Of a stretch of 6,426 bases of DNA, positions 1 to 5,930 are shown in pieces. The position numbers were made by a program, and so were the translations under genes. Origin of the DNA: Rhodospirillales bacterium (GTDB lineage: Bacteria; Pseudomonadota; Alphaproteobacteria; Rhodospirillales; Defluviicoccaceae). The DNA lies in the NCBI GenBank assembly GCA_030622775.1, contig JAUXFS010000112.1:1-6426 (forward strand). The letters are read 5' to 3'. The notes beneath the pieces are model-generated. The model did not search any database, had not been told where the DNA came from, and was given only the letters and a program-made list of their open reading frames with translations. The first letter of the stretch is position 1, and each line of letters starts with the position of its first letter.

Positions 1-684
1 AGGCGCGGCCCCGCCATCGGCACCCGGGGCCGGCTGGGCCGCGAGCTTCGCCCCCCCCCGCGAGACCCCGACGCCGGCGGCGCGCAGGGGGCGGTCGTGA
101 ATCATGTACCCCGGCTGAATCACCTGCGCCACGGTGCCGTTGGGAACACTCTCGTCGGGAACCTCGTACATCGCTTCGTGAAAATTCGGATCAAACGGCT
201 GTCCCAGGGCTTCGATCGGCGTTATGCCGTTTCGTTCGAAAACGCCGAGCAACTCCTTTTCGGTCATCTGCACGCCCGCCACCAACGCTTCCAGCGCCGG
301 ATCCCCCTGTCGGGCCTCCGGATCGACGCTTCCCAGCGCCCTTTGAAAATTGTCGGCCACCGGCAACAGGTCGCGGGCAAAAGCGGAGACGGCGTACTTG
401 CTCGCATCGGCCCTGTCGCGTGCGGCGCGGCGGCGAATGTTTTCCATCTCGGCCAGCGCCCGCAACCGCTCTTCTCGGAGTTGGGCGACCTCCGCCTCGG
501 CCACGGCGAGGCGGGCGACCAGATCGAGGCCGAGGCCGGGCTGGTCCTCGTCCCCGGCGTCGCCCGCGGCCTCCATCAACGCCTCGGAAGGGATTTCGCC
601 CTCCACGGCGGCCGCCTCGGCGGCTTCCGCCGGATCCTCGGCCGCGCGATTTTCCTCTTGGCCCTTGTCCGTCGTTCCAATCAT
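1..684 (-). CDS. grpE: GrpE, DnaK nucleotide-exchange factor (3' end cut by window edge)
   Basis: GrpE is a cytoplasmic homodimeric co-chaperone that releases ADP from DnaK (Hsp70) and so drives the substrate-release step of the DnaK-DnaJ cycle. The reading frame is open from an ATG at 684 to the left edge (228 codons, no stop seen). Visible in order: an acidic, Ala/Glu-rich disordered N-terminus (residues 1-50); a long helical, coiled-coil stretch with the family core around EMENIRRR (79-86) running through FARDLLPVADNF; then the C-terminal beta domain with PFDPNFHEAM (163-172) and PNGTVAQVIQPGYMIHDRPLR ending near 201. A low-complexity Ala/Gly/Pro tail follows, so the conserved protein is complete and only a few terminal residues are missing. 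An AAGGA lies 7 bases before the ATG. It sits 35 bases after hrcA, the usual hrcA-grpE operon. The usual Pro in the last beta strand (RPALVGV type) is replaced here (LRAAGVGV). Identification is firm. Confidence 0.96.
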   Translation of the reverse strand, partial: MIGTTDKGQEENRAAEDPAEAAEAAAVEGEIPSEALMEAAGDAGDEDQPGLGLDLVARLAVAEAEVAQLREERLRALAEMENIRRRAARDRADASKYAVSAFARDLLPVADNFQRALGSVDPEARQGDPALEALVAGVQMTEKELLGVFERNGITPIEALGQPFDPNFHEAMYEVPDESVPNGTVAQVIQPGYMIHDRPLRAAGVGVSRGGAKLAAQPAPGADGGAAP

Positions 685-691
685 GTCTGGG

Positions 692-696
692 TCCTT
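692..696 (-). promoter_or_regulatory. Shine-Dalgarno site of grpE
   Basis: On the minus strand AAGGA stands 7 bases before the grpE ATG, an ideal spacing. Two further AAGGA copies lie upstream at 699-703 and 717-721 because of the tandem repeat. The first of those is 14 bases from the ATG, which is too far for best use, and the second overlaps the hrcA stop codon. Confidence 0.75.
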
Positions 697-732
697 CTTC
701 CTTATCCGATCAGGCTTCCTTATCCGATCAGG
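697..732. repeat. Perfect 18-base tandem duplication across the hrcA stop codon
   Basis: Bases 697-714 and 715-732 are identical (unit on the plus strand cttccttatccgatcagg), and base 733 continues the match. On the minus strand each copy carries the hrcA ending Leu-Ile-Gly-stop followed by an AAGGA purine run. Because 18 is a multiple of 3, the second copy repeats LIG-stop in the same frame, so the second stop is a silent back-up 18 bases further on. The repeat fills half of the short hrcA-grpE spacer. It looks like a slippage or replication duplication. No hairpin is evident. Confidence 0.9.
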
Positions 733-1757
733 CGGCCAACCAGCCTGGCGGTATAGTCGACCATCGGGATGATCCGCGCGTAGTTGATCCGCGTCGGACC
801 GATCACACCGACGGCGCCGACAATCTGCTCCCGGCTGTCTTGATAGGAGCTGACGATCATCGAACAGCCGGAAAGCCTGAACAGCTTGTTGCTGGCGCCG
901 ATAAATATCTGCACACCGGCGGCCCGATCAACCTGAGAGAGCATGTTCAGGATCATTTCCTTGGTTTCGAGCGCCGCGAACAGCGTGCGGATATGTTCCA
1001 GGTCGCCGATCGCCTGCACGTCGTCCAGGAGGTTGGCCTGCCCGCGGACGATCAGCGAGCCGCCCTTGTCGCCGCCCGCCCAACTGGCCAGTCCCGACGC
1101 CACCACCCGGCTGGTCAGCTCGTCCAGCTTGGCCTCGTGCGCTTCCAGCTCGGCGAGGATTTCCTGCCGCGCCTCGCCGACGGTGCGGCCGACGAGCCGG
1201 GCGCTGAGGAAATTCGATGCCTCGACCAACGCCGAAGGCTGGGTGCCCGGCGGCGTATCGATGATCCGGTTTTCGACCAAGCCGGTTTCACTGACCAGGA
1301 CCACCAAGGCGCGGCCGTGGCTCAGGCTCACCAGCTCGATATGGCGAAGCGGCTTGTCCGCCTTCGGCGCCATCACCAGGCTGGCACAGCCGGAGAGCCC
1401 CGACAGGGCCGTTGTCGCCTTTTCGAGAAGTCCTTCGACGCTGCTGCCGAAACCGGCGCACTGTTGTTCGAGGCTGTTCCGTTCGTCGTCGGTCAGGTTG
1501 CCGACCTCCAGCAATCCGTCGACGAAAAGCCTGAGACCGGCCTCCGTCGGCAACCGGCCCGCCGAGGTATGCGGCGCGAACAGCAACCCGGCTTCCTCGA
1601 GATCCGCCATGACATTGCGGATGGTCGCCGGCGACAGGATCATGCCCAGACGTTTCGACAGCGTCCGCGAGCCGATCGGTTCGCCGGTCTCGAGGTACGC
1701 ATCGACGACCTGGCGAAAGATCTCCCGCGACCTCTGGTTCAACTCGGAAACCGACAT
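720..1757 (-). CDS. hrcA: HrcA, heat-inducible transcription repressor
   Basis: HrcA represses class I heat-shock genes (groESL, sometimes dnaK or its own operon) by binding the CIRCE inverted repeat, and depends on GroEL for folding. With the ATG at 1757 the protein is 345 residues, normal for the family. The N-terminal winged-helix domain is clear: LNQRSREIFRQVVDAYLETGEPIGSRTLSKRL (6-37), the recognition region SPATIRNVMADLEEAGLL (42-59), then the hallmark HTSAGRLPTEAGLRLFVD (63-80). The rest is the GAF-like dimerisation and inserted domain. The frame continues upstream to an ATG at 1820 and a TTG at 1826. I prefer 1757 because the family begins near SVSELNQRSREIF, because only about two thirds of the 21 extra codons end in G/C against almost 90% just after, and because a promoter lies over the extension. 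No strong Shine-Dalgarno precedes 1757 (only a GAG 10 bases away). It is the first gene of the hrcA-grpE operon. Confidence 0.95.
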   Translation of the reverse strand: MSVSELNQRSREIFRQVVDAYLETGEPIGSRTLSKRLGMILSPATIRNVMADLEEAGLLFAPHTSAGRLPTEAGLRLFVDGLLEVGNLTDDERNSLEQQCAGFGSSVEGLLEKATTALSGLSGCASLVMAPKADKPLRHIELVSLSHGRALVVLVSETGLVENRIIDTPPGTQPSALVEASNFLSARLVGRTVGEARQEILAELEAHEAKLDELTSRVVASGLASWAGGDKGGSLIVRGQANLLDDVQAIGDLEHIRTLFAALETKEMILNMLSQVDRAAGVQIFIGASNKLFRLSGCSMIVSSYQDSREQIVGAVGVIGPTRINYARIIPMVDYTARLVGRLIG

Positions 1758-1797
1758 GGCTTGGTTACTCGGCGGCGGTGGCGGATTGCGCATGGCG

Positions 1798-1826
1798 AAT
1801 CTAGTGGCCGTACTCGCCATCGTCAA
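1798..1826 (-). promoter_or_regulatory. Putative sigma-70-type promoter of hrcA-grpE
   Basis: On the minus strand TTGACG (1821-1826, 5 of 6 consensus bases) is followed after exactly 17 bases by TAGATT (1798-1803, 4 of 6). Transcription would begin near 1791 and leave a leader of about 34 bases before the preferred hrcA ATG at 1757. The start codons at 1820 and 1826 would then lie upstream of the transcript. This is a match by eye in a GC-rich region. It could be chance. Confidence 0.4.
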
Positions 1827-1890
1827 CGCGGCCAGCCTTTACCCCGGGGGACGACCCGTCTAGCTTGAGCCTGAAGTCAACTGACCCCTG

Positions 1891-1896
1891 GGAGAG
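1891..1896 (+). promoter_or_regulatory. Shine-Dalgarno site of rph
   Basis: GGAGAG precedes the rph ATG at 1900. The GGAG core ends 5 bases before the start codon. It fixes the start, which also gives the canonical family N-terminus MRPSGR. Confidence 0.7.
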
Positions 1897-1899
1897 CCG

Positions 1900-2619
1900 A
1901 TGAGACCTTCAGGCCGCGCTTTCGACCAACTTCGCCCGGTAAGTTTGGAGATCGATGTCAACAAGTACGCCGAAGGATCTTGCCTCGCCCGTTTCGGCGA
2001 CACCCACGTGCTGTGCACCGCGACCGTCGAGCAGCGCGTCCCCGCATGGATACGCGATAGCGGGCGGGGTTGGGTCACCGCCGAGTACGGGATGCTGCCG
2101 AGAGCCACCTCCGAGCGCACCGACCGCGAGGCGGCGCGCGGCCGTCAAACGGGTCGCACGTCCGAGATCCAACGGCTGATTGGCCGCAGCCTGCGCGCGG
2201 TAACCGACCTCAAGGCGATATGCGATCTGCAGGTCCGGGTCGATTGCGACGTCATCCAGGCCGACGGCGGAACGCGCACCGCCGCGATCACCGGCGCCTA
2301 TGTCGCCCTCTATCTGGCGTTCAAGCGTCTGATCGACCTTGGCATACTCGACGCGATTCCGCTGATCGGCGAGCTCGCGGCGGTCTCCTCCGGGCTTTAC
2401 AAAGGGATGCCCGTGCTCGACCTCGACTACGAGGAAGACAGCGCGGCCGAAGCCGACGCGAACTTCGTGCTCACCGGAAACGGCGAGATCGTCGAACTCC
2501 AGGGCACCGCCGAGGACAAGCCTTTTTCCGAGCAGCATTTCCTCGAACTCTTCGCCCTCGCCCGCAAGGGGGTCGGCGAGTTGGTCGTCCTGCAGCGCGC
2601 GGCGCTGGGCATCGGCTGA
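1900..2619 (+). CDS. rph: Ribonuclease PH (tRNA nucleotidyltransferase)
   Basis: RNase PH is a phosphate-dependent 3'-to-5' exoribonuclease. It trims the 3' trailer of tRNA precursors and other structured RNAs, releasing nucleoside diphosphates, and works as a ring-shaped hexamer in the cytoplasm. The 239 residues match the usual length. The N-terminus is MRPSGRAFDQLRPV. The RNA- and phosphate-binding elements are visible: GRGWVTAEYGMLPRAT (55-70), GRQTGRTSEIQRLIGRSLRAV (81-101) with the phosphate-binding Arg86, and GGTRTAAITGAY (123-134) with Thr125-Arg126. The catalytic, metal-binding acidic pair is in LDLDYEEDSAAEADAN (Asp180 and Asp186). All active-site positions are intact, unlike the frameshifted rph of E. 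coli K-12. It is probably the first gene of rph-rdgB-hemW, divergent from hrcA. This arrangement is common in Alphaproteobacteria. Confidence 0.97.
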   Translation: MRPSGRAFDQLRPVSLEIDVNKYAEGSCLARFGDTHVLCTATVEQRVPAWIRDSGRGWVTAEYGMLPRATSERTDREAARGRQTGRTSEIQRLIGRSLRAVTDLKAICDLQVRVDCDVIQADGGTRTAAITGAYVALYLAFKRLIDLGILDAIPLIGELAAVSSGLYKGMPVLDLDYEEDSAAEADANFVLTGNGEIVELQGTAEDKPFSEQHFLELFALARKGVGELVVLQRAALGIG

Positions 2620-2634
2620 GCGACCGCATCGATC

Positions 2635-3234
2635 ATGGCACGGCGATTTGATGGCGGCAGGCTGGTGATCGCCAGTCACAACCCGGGTAAGATCCGCGAG
2701 ATCGACGCGCTTCTCGGTCCCCTGGGCGTCACCGTCGTGTCCGCCGGCGATCTCGGACTGCCGGAGCCCGAGGAGACCGGCGCCACGTTCGCGGCCAACG
2801 CCGAGATCAAGGCCCGCGCCGCCGCCGACGGCTCGGGGCTGCCGGCCCTGGCCGACGACTCCGGGCTCGCGGTTGCCGCTCTCGGCGGCGACCCGGGGAT
2901 CTTCTCGGCCCGCTGGGCTGGACCGGACAAGGATTTTGCGGTGGCGATGCGCCGGGTCGAGGATGCGCTCGCCGGCGAACCCGATCGGCGGGCGCATTTC
3001 GTCTGTGCGCTGGCGCTGTGCTGGCCGGACGGTCCTTGCGAGATTTTCGAGGGCGCCGTCCACGGCCGCCTGATCTGGCCGCCCCGAGGGTCGCGGGGGT
3101 TCGGCTACGATCCGATGTTCGTCCCCGAGGACCACGACATCACCTTCGCTGAAATGGATCCGGCGCACAAGCACCGCATCAGCCATCGCGCCGACGCCTT
3201 CCGCAAACTGGTCGACGGCTGTTTCAAGGCGTAG
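2635..3234 (+). CDS. rdgB: RdgB/HAM1 non-canonical purine NTP pyrophosphatase
   Basis: This enzyme hydrolyses ITP, dITP and XTP to the monophosphate and pyrophosphate, keeping deaminated purines out of DNA and RNA. It is a cytoplasmic, Mg-dependent homodimer. The 199 residues are the normal length. Family motifs appear in order: the substrate-binding SHNPGKIREI (14-23); EETGATFAANAEIKA (46-60); ALADDSGLAV (71-80), with the catalytic Asp75; GGDPGIFSARWAG (84-96); GFGYDPMF (155-162); and the base-recognising HKHRISHRA (178-186). All key residues are present. Only 15 bases separate it from rph, and no Shine-Dalgarno is visible in that gap, so translation may be coupled to rph. The two genes lie in the same reading frame, separated by one TGA and five sense codons. 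Confidence 0.97.
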   Translation: MARRFDGGRLVIASHNPGKIREIDALLGPLGVTVVSAGDLGLPEPEETGATFAANAEIKARAAADGSGLPALADDSGLAVAALGGDPGIFSARWAGPDKDFAVAMRRVEDALAGEPDRRAHFVCALALCWPDGPCEIFEGAVHGRLIWPPRGSRGFGYDPMFVPEDHDITFAEMDPAHKHRISHRADAFRKLVDGCFKA

Positions 3235-3248
3235 GATCGCCGGGAGTT

Positions 3249-3255
3249 GGGGAGG
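3249..3255 (+). promoter_or_regulatory. Strong Shine-Dalgarno fixing the TTG start of hemW
   Basis: GGGGAGG is followed after 7 bases by TTG at 3263. It is the strongest ribosome-binding site in the window, and it decides the otherwise unusual TTG start of hemW. No other plausible in-frame start lies between the rdgB stop and 3263. Confidence 0.8.
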
Positions 3256-3262
3256 CGCGCCG

Positions 3263-4402
3263 TTGAACCAAACGCTTGCCGTCTACGTCCACTGGCCGTT
3301 CTGCCTGTCCAAGTGCCCCTACTGCGACTTCAACAGCCATGTCGCCAACTTCGTCGACCACAGGCGCTGGCGGGCGGCGTTGCTGCGGGAACTCGCCCAT
3401 TTCGCCGGGGAAACCCCGGGCCGGACGGTGGTCAGCGTGTTTTTCGGCGGCGGGACGCCTTCGTTGATGGACCCCGGGACGGTGGCGGCGGTGATCGACG
3501 CGATACGCGAGCACTGGCCAACCGCTCCCGACCTGGAGATCACCCTCGAAGCCAACCCGACTTCGTCGGAGGCGGCGCGGTTCGTCGCCCTCCGCTGTGC
3601 CGGGATCAACCGGCTGTCGGTCGGGGTGCAGGCGTGGGACGACCCGGCGCTGGCGTTCCTCGGGCGCACCCACTCGGCGGCCGAGGCGAAAGCCGCGGTG
3701 GCGATCGCGCGGGCGCAGTTCCCGCGGTTCTCCTTCGACCTCATCTACGGCTTGCCGGGACAGACGGTGGCCGGGTGGCGGCAACATCTGGCCGAGGCCG
3801 TGACGCTCGCCGACGATCATCTGTCGGCCTATCAATTGACCGTGGAGCCCGGCACCCAGTTTTATCGGCAGGGTCTCGCCGAGATCGACCCCGAGACCGC
3901 CGCGGATCTCTACGAGGTCACCCGCGAACAACTCGCCGCCGCCGGAATGTTCGCCTACGAAGTGTCGAACTACGCCCGGACCGGGGGCGAATGCCGCCAC
4001 AACCTCGCCGTCTGGCGAGGTGGCGACTACCTCGGCGTCGGTCCCGGCGCGCACGGACGGCTGAGCGGCGAAGGTGGCACCGAGGCCATCCGCCAGATCC
4101 GCGCGCCCGAGAAGTGGGTGTCGGCGGTCGAAACCCGCGGCCACGGGACCGCCGCCCGGACGGCGCTGGAATTTCGCGCACGCCGCGACGAACTGGTGAT
4201 GATCGGGCTGCGGCTTGCCGATGGCGTCGGGCGCGAGCGGTTCCGCGGCCTGACCGGCTGTGAGCCCGAGGATGCGGTCGACGCCGGCGGCCTCGCGCGG
4301 ATGATCGACGGCGGCTTCATGGTGCGCGACGCGGACGGTATCCGCGCCACGCTCGCCGGCCGCCAGCGTCTCGATGCGGTGCTGACGCAGTTGCTGGCGT
4401 GA
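3263..4402 (+). CDS. hemW: HemW-type radical SAM heme chaperone
   Basis: HemW is a radical-SAM family protein long annotated as oxygen-independent coproporphyrinogen III oxidase. Studied members bind and transfer heme to membrane proteins and do not catalyse the oxidase reaction. The 379 residues show the [4Fe-4S] motif CX3CX2C at Cys14, Cys18 and Cys21, inside VHWPFCLSKCPYCDFNSH. Position 23 is Phe where true HemN enzymes have a fourth Cys, which favours HemW. Further motifs are FFGGGTPSLM (60-69, SAM-binding glycines), LEANPTS (95-101), RLSVGVQAW (117-125), DLIYGLPGQT (159-168), DHLSAYQLTVEPGT (185-198), the HemW signature YEVSNYA...CRHNLAVWRGGDYLGVGPGAH (232-264), and a winged C-terminal domain (about 305-379). 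It starts at TTG after a strong ribosome-binding site, 28 bases past rdgB. Old names such as hemN or yggW may be seen for this gene. Confidence 0.95.
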   Translation: MNQTLAVYVHWPFCLSKCPYCDFNSHVANFVDHRRWRAALLRELAHFAGETPGRTVVSVFFGGGTPSLMDPGTVAAVIDAIREHWPTAPDLEITLEANPTSSEAARFVALRCAGINRLSVGVQAWDDPALAFLGRTHSAAEAKAAVAIARAQFPRFSFDLIYGLPGQTVAGWRQHLAEAVTLADDHLSAYQLTVEPGTQFYRQGLAEIDPETAADLYEVTREQLAAAGMFAYEVSNYARTGGECRHNLAVWRGGDYLGVGPGAHGRLSGEGGTEAIRQIRAPEKWVSAVETRGHGTAARTALEFRARRDELVMIGLRLADGVGRERFRGLTGCEPEDAVDAGGLARMIDGGFMVRDADGIRATLAGRQRLDAVLTQLLA

Positions 4403-4425
4403 ATGGCGTCGTGTGGCGTTTCGGT
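4403..4425. other. Convergent hemW / lppC junction without visible terminator
   Basis: Only 23 bases separate the stop codons of the converging genes. I see no stable hairpin or T-run on either strand, so transcripts probably end inside the opposing gene or by Rho. This comes from inspection by eye, not a folding calculation. Confidence 0.6.
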
Positions 4426-5835
4426 CTATCGGGGCTCGAAGGAGGTCGGCGCCTCGCTGATGACCTCGGCGCCGTGGCGTTCGACCCGGAGCACCGCCAA
4501 CGCCCGCTGGGCGACGCCATCGGGCTGGAACCGGAAGATGCCGTCGCGGCCGGCGAATCCCCTCGGGTCGGTCAGCGTCTCCACGTCGAAGGCGCCACCG
4601 CCCGGGGTTTGCGCCAGCACCGCGGCCAGGGCGATGGCGTCGTAGGCGAGCGTCGCCAACCTCGCCGGCGCTTCACCGTAGGTCTCGGCATAGCGCTGCT
4701 CGAACCCGGCGCGGAAATCCGGCTGCGGGGCGGCGAACCAGCCGCCGAGCAGAACAAGCTCGGTCCCCGTCCCCGGCTCGTCCCACGCGCCGGTCCCGAG
4801 GATCCGCGCCGTGATCGGATCGACGCCGTAGACCGGCAGGTGGGCGGCAATCGCCTGTAATCTGCGTCCGCCGTCGGCCACCAGCACCGCGTCGAACGGT
4901 AACTCGATAAATTCTCTCTCGGGGTCGAGACGGGCCAGGGTCAGCCGGCTGACCTGCCGCGGGCGCTTCGCCGGCACCACGCCTTCGCCGACGAAACTGC
5001 GATTGGGCCGGTCGGGATCGGCCAGCCGTTGAACGACCTGGCTGAAGTCGCCGGTTGCCGGGTCGTACAGCTCGACGCGGGTGACGATGGCGCCGATGGC
5101 GGCGGCGGTTTCGTCCATGGCGGTGACCACCCGGGTACCGTAGGCGTCGTCGGGGGCCAACAGGGCGAAACGCACCGGCCCCTGGGAATACGCGTAGGAG
5201 ACCACCCGTTCGACCTCGGTGCCGGGGGTGAAGCCCATGATGTAGACGCCGTCGCCGGCGACCGAGCGATCGCTGGAGAAGGCGATCACCGGAACGTTGG
5301 CGGCCCAGGCCGACGGAGCGGCCGCCTGTACCGAACCCGCGAGCAGCGGCCCGAGAATCACCGAAACGCCGTCGCCGACGGCGAACTGGGCGGCGGCGGC
5401 GGCACCGTCGGGGCTGCCGCCGGTGTCGTAGGGAAGCAGCTCGAACCGCAGGTCGGCGATGTCGAAAAGCGCCAGTTGGGCGGCGTTGAGCATCGAGCGA
5501 CCGAGATCGGCGTGACGGCCGCTCAACGGCACCAGCAGCGCGGCGCGAACCGTTCCCGGCGCCAACGCCGGCAACACCGGGGGCGACAGCGGGATCAGTT
5601 GCTCATCGCCGCCGGGGCCGGTCAGGGACGGAAGCTGATAGGGGGTAACGGCGTATCCCGATTGAGAAGGCGGCGCGATGCCGGTCTTTTGCTGGTCGGC
5701 GGTGGCCGCCGGCTCATCGGAAGGTTGCAAGTCGTCCGAGGATCGCAAAGTATCGCAGGCGGACAACAACAGCGCACCAATGGCCAACCATGGCACGACG
5801 TCAAAGAGCCGGCAGCGGCAAAGCCAAGCGATCAT
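4426..5835 (-). CDS. LppC/LpoA-like lipoprotein, putative penicillin-binding-protein activator
   Basis: This is a 469-residue lipoprotein with a type 1 periplasmic-binding-protein fold (Peripla_BP_6-like), as in the C-terminal domain of E. coli LpoA. LpoA is the outer-membrane activator of penicillin-binding protein 1A. The N-terminus has Arg7 and Arg9, a hydrophobic stretch (13-24) and the lipobox LSAC (24-27), with lipidation expected at Cys27. A Pro/Ser/Gln-rich linker (28-95) follows. The binding domain begins at VRAALLVPLSGRHADLGRSMLNAAQLALFD (96-125), the classic first strand and helix, and includes SVILGPLLAGSV (158-169), VPVIAFSSDRSVAG (181-194), YIMGFTPGTEVERVVSYA (198-215) and FALLAPDDAYGTRV (223-236). 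The N-terminal TPR-like domain of LpoA is absent, as is common outside gammaproteobacteria. It is divergent from rsmI, as lpoA is in E. coli. Ligand binding is not established. An amino-acid ABC transporter binding protein is a less likely reading, because no transporter genes adjoin. Confidence 0.85.
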   Translation of the reverse strand: MIAWLCRCRLFDVVPWLAIGALLLSACDTLRSSDDLQPSDEPAATADQQKTGIAPPSQSGYAVTPYQLPSLTGPGGDEQLIPLSPPVLPALAPGTVRAALLVPLSGRHADLGRSMLNAAQLALFDIADLRFELLPYDTGGSPDGAAAAAQFAVGDGVSVILGPLLAGSVQAAAPSAWAANVPVIAFSSDRSVAGDGVYIMGFTPGTEVERVVSYAYSQGPVRFALLAPDDAYGTRVVTAMDETAAAIGAIVTRVELYDPATGDFSQVVQRLADPDRPNRSFVGEGVVPAKRPRQVSRLTLARLDPEREFIELPFDAVLVADGGRRLQAIAAHLPVYGVDPITARILGTGAWDEPGTGTELVLLGGWFAAPQPDFRAGFEQRYAETYGEAPARLATLAYDAIALAAVLAQTPGGGAFDVETLTDPRGFAGRDGIFRFQPDGVAQRALAVLRVERHGAEVISEAPTSFEPR

Positions 5836-5930
5836 CGGTCGGTAACAAGCCTTTCTCGGGTCGCCGATCCCCGGCGGAGCCCCACCCTAGCGACAGCTCC
5901 AGGACGAGTAAACCGTCCGATCGCGGCACG
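5836..5930. other. Divergent intergenic region lppC / rsmI
   Basis: With the preferred rsmI start these 95 bases lie between the two divergent genes. On the minus strand there is a weak TTTACT, 17 bases, TAGGGT pairing that would face lppC, but the second element matches only 3 of 6 consensus bases. I see no operator repeat or hairpin. If rsmI began at the in-frame ATG at 5790, the region would vanish and the two genes would overlap at their 5' ends. Confidence 0.5.

Larger units (their letters stand above)
1758..1899. other. Divergent intergenic region hrcA / rph
   Basis: These 142 bases separate the hrcA and rph starts. They hold the hrcA promoter candidate and the rph ribosome-binding site. 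I find no CIRCE element (TTAGCACTC-N9-GAGTGCTAA) or degenerate form of it, so self-repression of hrcA through a nearby CIRCE is not supported here. Facing rph, a weak TTTACC (1838-1843), 17 bases, TAGCTT (1861-1866) could be a promoter, but it matches only 4 of 6 and 3 of 6 consensus bases. Confidence 0.6.

Noticed and set aside
97..756. Long open frame on the plus strand (219 codons)
   Set aside because: It lies opposite grpE, whose family motifs are unmistakable on the minus strand. The translation is His/Arg/Gly-rich with no recognisable domain, typical of the antisense of a high-GC gene.
420..1868. Very long plus-strand open frame (482 codons) and a second at 943-1863
   Set aside because: Both are antisense to hrcA. 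HrcA motifs and codon use show that the minus strand is coding. The low stop-codon frequency at high GC explains the length.
1864..1892. Heat-shock sigma-32-like pair CTTGAGC, 14 bases, CCCCTGGG facing rph
   Set aside because: The downstream element matches only its CCCC core, it overlaps the rph Shine-Dalgarno, and transcription would start at about the rph start codon. It is probably chance.
1909..3186. Long minus-strand open frame (425 codons)
   Set aside because: It spans the antisense of both rph and rdgB, two complete genes with intact active sites. Its translation is Arg/Gly/Asp-rich without a recognisable fold.
3224..4263. Open frames of 306 codons (minus, 3224-4144) and 338 codons (plus, 3247-4263)
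   Set aside because: They are shadow frames of hemW. The plus-strand one is extremely Arg-rich and has no domain.
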